NCBI RefSeq assembly: GCF_000348985.1
Contig: NC_035922.1
Span: 695,604-759,603, forward strand
DNA: 64,000 nt
Origin: Huiozyma naganishii CBS 8797
Taxonomy: Eukaryota; Ascomycota; Saccharomycetes; Saccharomycetales; Saccharomycetaceae
Reading direction: 5' to 3'
Shown: piece by piece, positions 59,301-64,000 of the stretch
Layout of the letters: each line of letters starts with the position of its first letter
Numbering within the stretch: position 1 is the stretch's first letter
Translations under genes and position numbers: made by a program
Notes under the pieces: model-generated
Databases searched by the model: none
What the model was told of the DNA's origin: nothing
What the model saw: only the letters and a program-made list of their open reading frames with translations

Positions 59301-61364
59301 CCAAAGATGGATGGTCCTTGATATCAAGCAACGTATTGAGCTCATGTGATTCCAGTAGAGACATTTCTAGTTTGTGCGCAGCCTTCTCCAAAAAATCTTT
59401 GCTTGGATTCTCTTTGGTATCCAGTAACTCTTGGTAAGTAGGTTGTGAAACAAGTACATTGTTGTAATCCGCTGCTCTCGCCTTCAAAAACTCGAACGAT
59501 GGTTTCTCTTCGACAGATACCAGTTCATCGTATCTTTTGCGATCCACGATGACTTTCCCCATATTGTCGACCTTTTGCGTCAAATATTCCAATGGAGGGT
59601 TTTCGTAACAGGATGAGACGTTTTTGTATTCAACTTCATCAACCAGTAGTTTATTAAATGTCGTTGCCTTTTCTGTTAGGAAGGTAAGAGGTGGGTTAGT
59701 TTCGAGATTTGAAAGTCTGGTATACTCTTCTTCGGGGATCATTTTCTGATTCATTGATTGAATCTTTGATGTAATGGTTTCAAGTGGTGGGTCTGCAACC
59801 AGTCGTTTTAGCTCGTTGAGCTCGTCCGTTTCTACCAATTCTCTATTATATTGTTTTGACTTTTCGACGAGATAATCCACAGTAGGGTTGTGGACTTGCT
59901 CTTTCAGCTTGTTGTATTCATCATTTGGAATCAACAGGTGTGACTGTAGAGCGGCATTTTCCTTCAAGAAGTCTAAGGATGGGTTTTGCACCTTGTCCCT
60001 AAGATCCGCGAGTTCGTGAGTGGGGATCATAGTTTGGTTACATTTTTGAACCAATTTTTCCACTTGTGTGATATTAGGTTGATCACTGATCAAATTCTGG
60101 TACTTTTCGAATTCATCCTTGTTTAATGAGTGAAATCCTTGGGAGTGTAATGCTTCTTTTAACATCTCTAGAGAGGGATTGCGCAACTGCGATAACTCAT
60201 CAGATGGTATACAGGCAAATTGCCTTTCATTCAGTATTTTGATAAGCTCTTCAGAAGAATTTAGCTTATCTGCCTCTATTTTTAAGTTTCCATTCTCGAA
60301 GGACAACTTAGACTTTTCATCCTGTAAGTATGTATTTTCTGATGTCAAGCTTAAATACTCCTCCATGTTTAAAATTTTTAGGTTTTGCTCAGTGGTGTAC
60401 TTTTCAATATTTTCAGCACTTATAGACGGTTCTGTCTCCAGGTCGGAAATATCTGGAACAGGTGTCTGTGTCCCACTGTCGCTCGTGGATGCTCGTCTAG
60501 TTTCCCTTTCCAAAAAATGCGAGATTTCCTCTCTCAGTTCGAAAATCGTAGATTGTGCTATCCCATGTGTGCCTTGAGATCTATCGAGGATTCCTTCTGA
60601 TCTTTACTTTCCCTTCTCAAATTTTCCAGATCAATTTTCAACCCTTTAATCATTGAATTCAGTTCGTCATTTTCACCATTCAATTCAGCCACATGATCAC
60701 TGAGCAGTGTGATCTCTGCACTTAGTTTGTCTTTCTGTTTCGATAGTTTATCCTCCAAAGATGCATAATTCAAATTCAACAACTGAAGTTCTTCGTCCTT
60801 TGCACTCAACGCATGTTCCCCCTCGTTGAAGTCTTTCTCCAATTTATTAGCTTTATCCTTCAACTCTTTGAAATTCTTGCTGATTTTTGCAAGTTGCTCT
60901 CGAGTTCCCAATTCATATCATTCAACTCTTCGATTTCTTTAACAGTCCGCCATTCTTGGTATTCAACTTCTCTATCTCCTCCCTGAGAACAACCAGCTCC
61001 TGTTTTTGTGTAGCATTGACTGCTTTCAGTTTCCGACACTCGATTAACAATTGCTCACTCAAATCCACGGTAAATTTCAAATCTGCAGCAGAGTCTTGAG
61101 TCAGAGCGCATCCACTTCCACTAGTCCTCGAGTCAAACAGCTCCGTGGACCCCAACTCGTCCCTCTCCCTGTGAATATTGGATATTATTTTTCATTGTGC
61201 GTGGCGCCCTCGTCATCGCTGCCGCCTTTGTCCCTGTACCGTGACAACCTCGAGGCCTCGACCAGCTGGTTATGCGCAGCCTCTAGTTCTGCTATCAGCT
61301 CACTGTCGCTTCTCTTACGCAGTGTCCCCGCTGCACTCCCCTCCACCGTTGATGAGGGAGGCAT
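53332..61364 (-). CDS. NUM1: Cortical anchor of dynein and mitochondria, Num1 (frame-broken N-terminus)
   Basis: Num1 holds dynein at the bud cortex for spindle positioning and tethers mitochondria to the plasma membrane. The main open frame, from about 60600 to 53332, gives roughly 2400 residues (S. cerevisiae 2748). It contains about 55 diverged repeats of about 32 residues, pattern NPSLEFLEEKAxxxNKxLVDxxEYxxL, at residues about 110-1865 counted from 60513. A basic Ser/Thr-rich linker follows, then a PH domain at about 2194-2308 for PI(4,5)P2 binding. The conserved N-terminal coiled coil (ADLKFTVDLSEQLLIECRKL ...) lies upstream in other frames up to a plausible ATG at 61364; about four frame changes are needed between 61195 and 60595. 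Synteny is YDR150W. Confidence 0.9.
55000..60180 (-). repeat. About 55 diverged 32-residue repeats in Num1
   Basis: A 96-base coding period repeats from about 60180 down to about 54900, each unit with an [N/x]PSLEFL start, a hydrophobic V/I-[IV]-[DS] centre and an EYxxL end. Units differ greatly at DNA level, unlike the near-identical 64-residue repeats of S. cerevisiae NUM1. Confidence 0.85.
60595..61364 (-). other. Frame-broken N-terminal coding region of NUM1
   Basis: Num1-like sequence occurs in successive frames: ATG 61364 to about 61190 (MPPSSTVEGSAAGTLRK...), 61190 to about 60940 (ending LNTKNGGLLKK), about 60940 to 60888 (VKEIEELNDMNWELESNLQ), and 60885 to about 60610 (ISKNFKELKDKANKLEK...), before the main frame (GILDRSQGTHGIAQSTIFEL). 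All four joins fall at or beside A/T homopolymers. No yeast splice signals are seen. Base-calling indels are the simplest explanation; real mutation is possible. Confidence 0.75.
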
Positions 61365-61876
61365 ACTATAGCTAATTTGTTTTGTTTTGCAGATTATGCA
61401 ACTGGTTGCAGTAATTAGATATCAACAGTTTCCAATTGAACTTCGAATATGTTGCAAATATAACAAATTAGTGTCTATTTCACAGACCCATTCAACAGAA
61501 GAAAAAGGTCTATTAGTACAGACCTCTTTCCCACATCTCTTCTATTCTTTCTTATCTCAATCTATTTGTTTTCTTTTTTAATATATACAAACATTTTTCT
61601 CTTTCCCTTTGTTTATGTTTTGCAAATCTGACACAACGGGTAGGGCAGCACACTAACTACTGATGATGACCATGGCAGCGCACAGCTTTGGTTGGCTGTT
61701 AAGAGGCGTTGGGGGCACACGCAGGCACTACAGCACCTGACACTACTACTTGCAACTGCCCCTTCCCCCACATTAATAGCTACACCGGGCTGAAGAACAG
61801 ACGGTGTCCAGAACGACCTTGTCTTATTGGCCCATGAGACGGCGCTAAGAGTGCATAAAGAGGCGTTAACCGGAGC

Positions 61877-61946
61877 CGGGTAACACAACCCTGCAGTTGT
61901 CGAACCCTAACTTTGCTGTCTGCCCTCTCTCGCATCCAAACCCTAA
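61877..61946 (+). promoter_or_regulatory. Reb1 site and two Tbf1-type sites upstream of KGD2
   Basis: CGGGTAA at 61877-61883, AACCCTAA at 61903-61910 and 61939-61946, within 70 bases and about 400 bases before KGD2. Both factors exclude nucleosomes. Confidence 0.5.
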
Positions 61947-62108
61947 TTTCTTATCCCCCGCTTACAGCTATTTCCCGCTTCTGCACAATACTGCGTTGTG
62001 ATTGGCTGTTCCCCCACTGGGCCTGGTTTCAGCGACTTGACTAACATAGTGGAAACACCGAAAACGCGGGCTTCTCTCTCTGGTGCTAAGAGGAGAGTGC
62101 GCGCACAT

Positions 62109-62131
62109 TATATATATATATATATATATAC
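62109..62131. repeat. (TA)n microsatellite
   Basis: About 11 TA units, directly followed by a short GT run. May serve as the TATA region of KGD2. Confidence 0.85.
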
Positions 62132-62338
62132 GTGTGTGTGTTTATACGATAACAAGGTTGCGGTCGATTTGACATACGTGTTTGTGACAGTTACAGAGGA
62201 GACGTTTAAGAAGAAGCAATTTGTATTCTTTATTTGACGGAGTCTCTAGTTCCTTTTTTTGTTGTTCGATTCCCTAATTGACAACGAACACACACACACA
62301 AACACACAAACACAGTATAGTGAAGCAAGCCAAAGAAT

Positions 62339-63694
62339 ATGTTGTCGAGGGCTGCTAAATCATCTACGTCTGTTCTGATAAGACACTCTGCGAAGAGATA
62401 CTTACAAACGACTTCCACGTGCGCACTCAGATGCAGTCATGTGAGGGGCAAGTCGCAAATACAACCCACTCAGCAACGTCTCAACGTTCCACAGAGAGGG
62501 GTGGTTACGCACAGCGTGCAAAATTTCCAATTTCTGGGTCGTCGGTATGCGTCGACGTCGGTCCCTGTGCCTCCTATGGCCGAATCGCTGACCGAGGGGT
62601 CCCTGAAGGAGTTCACCAAGAACGTCGGTGATTATATCGCGCAGGATGACCTACTGGCTACCATCGAAACAGATAAGATTGACATAGAAGTCATCTCGCC
62701 AGTGTCCGGTACCATCACGAAATTGAATTTCAAGCCAGACGATACGGTCACCGTCGGGGAGGAGTTGGCCCAGATCGAGCCAGGTGAGGCCCCAGCTGGT
62801 GGAGCTGCTGCAGAGACTGCCCCTCCAGCAGAGGCCGCTCCAGCAGAGACAGCATCAAAGGAGGAAGCCGCCCCTGCGACTCCCCCACCAGCTGCTCCAG
62901 TGGCGAAATCTCAACCTAAAAAGGATGTGGCTGCTCCTAAACCAGCCGCTGCTCCAAAACAGGAGACGACCGCACCGGCATCGTTCACTCCCTTCGCTCG
63001 CAATGAATCCAAGGTTAAGATGAACCGGATGAGGTTGAGGATCGCTGAGAGGTTGAAGGAATCTCAAAACACAGCAGCATCATTAACCACTTTCAACGAG
63101 GTCGATATGACCGCGCTTTTGGAAATGAGAAAGCTATACAAGGACGAAATCATCAAGAAAACGGGGACCAAGTTTGGTTTCATGGGGCTGTTCTCCAAAG
63201 CCGTGACTCTAGCCGCCAAGGATATTCCATCCGTTAACGGTGCCATTGAGGGTGACCACATCGTGTACCGTGACTACACCGATATCTCGATTGCTGTAGC
63301 GACTCCAAAGGGGCTTGTGACTCCAGTCGTCCGTAACGCTGAATCCCTGGATGTTTTGGGGATCGAGCAAGAGATTGTCAGATTGAGTCAGAAGGCCAGA
63401 GACGGCAAATTGACTTTGGAAGACATGACCGGCGGTACGTTCACCATTTCTAACGGTGGTGTATTTGGCTCCTTGTACGGTACACCAATCATTAACATGC
63501 CACAGACAGCCGTCCTAGGGCTGCACGGTGTTAAGGAGAGGCCGGTGACCATCAATGGTCAAATCGTGTCTAGACCAATGATGTACCTAGCATTGACTTA
63601 CGATCATAGACTACTGGATGGGAGAGAGGCAGTTACCTTTTTAAGAACCATCAAGGAGTTGATCGAGGACCCAAGGAAAATGCTGTTATGGTAA
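62339..63694 (+). CDS. KGD2: Dihydrolipoyl transsuccinylase Kgd2 (E2 of 2-oxoglutarate dehydrogenase)
   Basis: Kgd2 transfers succinyl groups to CoA in the mitochondrial TCA-cycle complex with Kgd1 and Lpd1. The 451 residues (S. cerevisiae 463) start with a basic, Ser/Arg-rich mitochondrial presequence (1 to about 70). The lipoyl domain (about 74-148) has the lipoylated K113 in ETDKIDIE. An Ala/Pro-rich linker (about 148-210) without an E3-binding domain follows, as in fungal Kgd2. The catalytic acyltransferase core (about 220-451) ends with H423 and D427 in DHRLLDGRE. Position is YDR148C. Confidence 0.97.
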   Translation: MLSRAAKSSTSVLIRHSAKRYLQTTSTCALRCSHVRGKSQIQPTQQRLNVPQRGVVTHSVQNFQFLGRRYASTSVPVPPMAESLTEGSLKEFTKNVGDYIAQDDLLATIETDKIDIEVISPVSGTITKLNFKPDDTVTVGEELAQIEPGEAPAGGAAAETAPPAEAAPAETASKEEAAPATPPPAAPVAKSQPKKDVAAPKPAAAPKQETTAPASFTPFARNESKVKMNRMRLRIAERLKESQNTAASLTTFNEVDMTALLEMRKLYKDEIIKKTGTKFGFMGLFSKAVTLAAKDIPSVNGAIEGDHIVYRDYTDISIAVATPKGLVTPVVRNAESLDVLGIEQEIVRLSQKARDGKLTLEDMTGGTFTISNGGVFGSLYGTPIINMPQTAVLGLHGVKERPVTINGQIVSRPMMYLALTYDHRLLDGREAVTFLRTIKELIEDPRKMLLW

Positions 63695-64000
63695 TCGTTT
63701 CTATCGAAAGTCCGTATTAATTTATTAACTCTCTTGTTTCGAATTTGGCGGTAAATTTTTATTTATTTTGCTCGATAAAGGGGTCCGCCCTCAAGTCAGG
63801 ATCAGTTAGTGACGTAAATGATTATGTATTTCGATTCCACTCGGTGATTGTGTATTAGATATCTTCTCAATGCCACGTTGTTAATTATATATTCTATATG
63901 AACTCTGTATCCAGATATCTAACTTTTGAAACAATGCAATCTTCCTTACTAGCTAGGTTGAATTTTATCATATCCCCCCAGAAGTAAGACAATTTTTCAT
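63695..64000. other. KGD2 3' region
   Basis: A/T-rich, with TATATTCTATATG near 63886 suited to 3' end formation. No gene begins before the window ends; in S. cerevisiae the next gene, EKI1, would be convergent. Confidence 0.6.

Larger units (their letters stand above)
61365..62338. other. NUM1/KGD2 divergent intergenic region
   Basis: 974 bases. Contains a T-rich stretch (61540-61615) with the CDEIII-like/ARS-like string GTTTATGTTTTG, a Reb1 site CGGGTAA (61877-61883), two Tbf1-type AACCCTAA sites (61903-61910, 61939-61946), a (TA)n tract (62109-62131) and CA-rich DNA (62289-62315) just before KGD2. S. cerevisiae has only the dubious YDR149C here. No gene is supported. Confidence 0.65.

Noticed and set aside
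61520..61630. Centromere CDEIII-like TGTTTATGTTTTGCAAA after A/T-rich DNA
   Set aside because: The essential central CCG is GCA here, there is no CDEI at the right distance, and the locus is not centromeric in relatives. It matches the ARS consensus in 10 of 11 positions, too weak to call.
61655..61760. C/D-box snoRNA candidate (TGATGATGA and a later CTGA)
   Set aside because: No terminal stem adjoins the boxes and no guide match could be shown.
61613..61888. 91-codon - strand frame between NUM1 and KGD2
   Set aside because: No ATG at its start and Cys/Ser-rich random composition; overlaps Reb1/Tbf1 promoter sites.

Overview
The window is a gene-dense, essentially intron-free nuclear chromosome segment from a budding yeast of the Saccharomycetaceae. 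Of about 26 recognisable host genes, 22 follow one after another in the order ARG82, SUP35, HSP42, SEC7 ... NUM1, KGD2. This is the S. cerevisiae chromosome IV order from YDR173C down to YDR148C. Every host gene keeps its relative orientation (S. cerevisiae 'C' genes lie on +, 'W' genes on -). One three-gene block, ACS2 - YLR152C homologue - STM1, sits between SEC7 and STB3; in S. cerevisiae it is on chromosome XII (YLR153C-YLR150W), the WGD-paralogous track. This points to a post-whole-genome-duplication species that resolved duplicates differently from S. cerevisiae. I suspect a Kazachstania/Naumovozyma-type lineage but cannot name the species.

Layout. 1-5.7 kb: ARG82 (inositol polyphosphate kinase), SUP35 (eRF3, prion-type Q/N domain), HSP42. 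5.7-10.4 kb: the divergent HSP42/SEC7 promoter region, split by a complete hAT DNA transposon (6175-9920) with 16-bp terminal inverted repeats, a perfect 8-bp target duplication and one long transposase frame. 10.4-16.2 kb: SEC7. 17-23 kb: transplanted-looking but probably ancestral block ACS2, PIN-like carrier, STM1. 24-41 kb: STB3, CDC37, TAF10, SEC5, TRM82, SEC1, CWC15, NBP2, ACL4, SSY1. 41-53 kb: SAC3, HOM2, RPA14, CPR1, ENT5, GIR2, CTH1. 53-61.4 kb: NUM1, a giant gene with about 55 diverged 32-residue repeats and reading-frame breaks in its N-terminal coiled coil. 62.3-63.7 kb: KGD2.

The genes are ordinary single-copy eukaryotic genes with their own promoters, not an operon. Shared themes are secretion (SEC7, SEC5, SEC1, ENT5), translation and its control (SUP35, STM1, ACL4, TRM82, GIR2), ribosome-biogenesis transcription (RPA14, STB3) and stress proteostasis (HSP42, CDC37, CPR1). 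Promoter motifs visible by eye include a perfectly phased four-unit heat-shock element upstream of HSP42, PAC plus RRPE upstream of RPA14, several Reb1 sites and recurrent Tbf1-type AGCCCTAA/AACCCTAA sites.

The most notable points are the intact-looking hAT element with a duplicated left end, the ACS2-STM1 block, the frame-broken NUM1 N-terminus, an unannotated-looking 50-codon membrane-protein ORF between CPR1 and ENT5, and a 73-codon open extension after the GIR2 stop. I found no CRISPR, rRNA or convincing tRNA or snoRNA.
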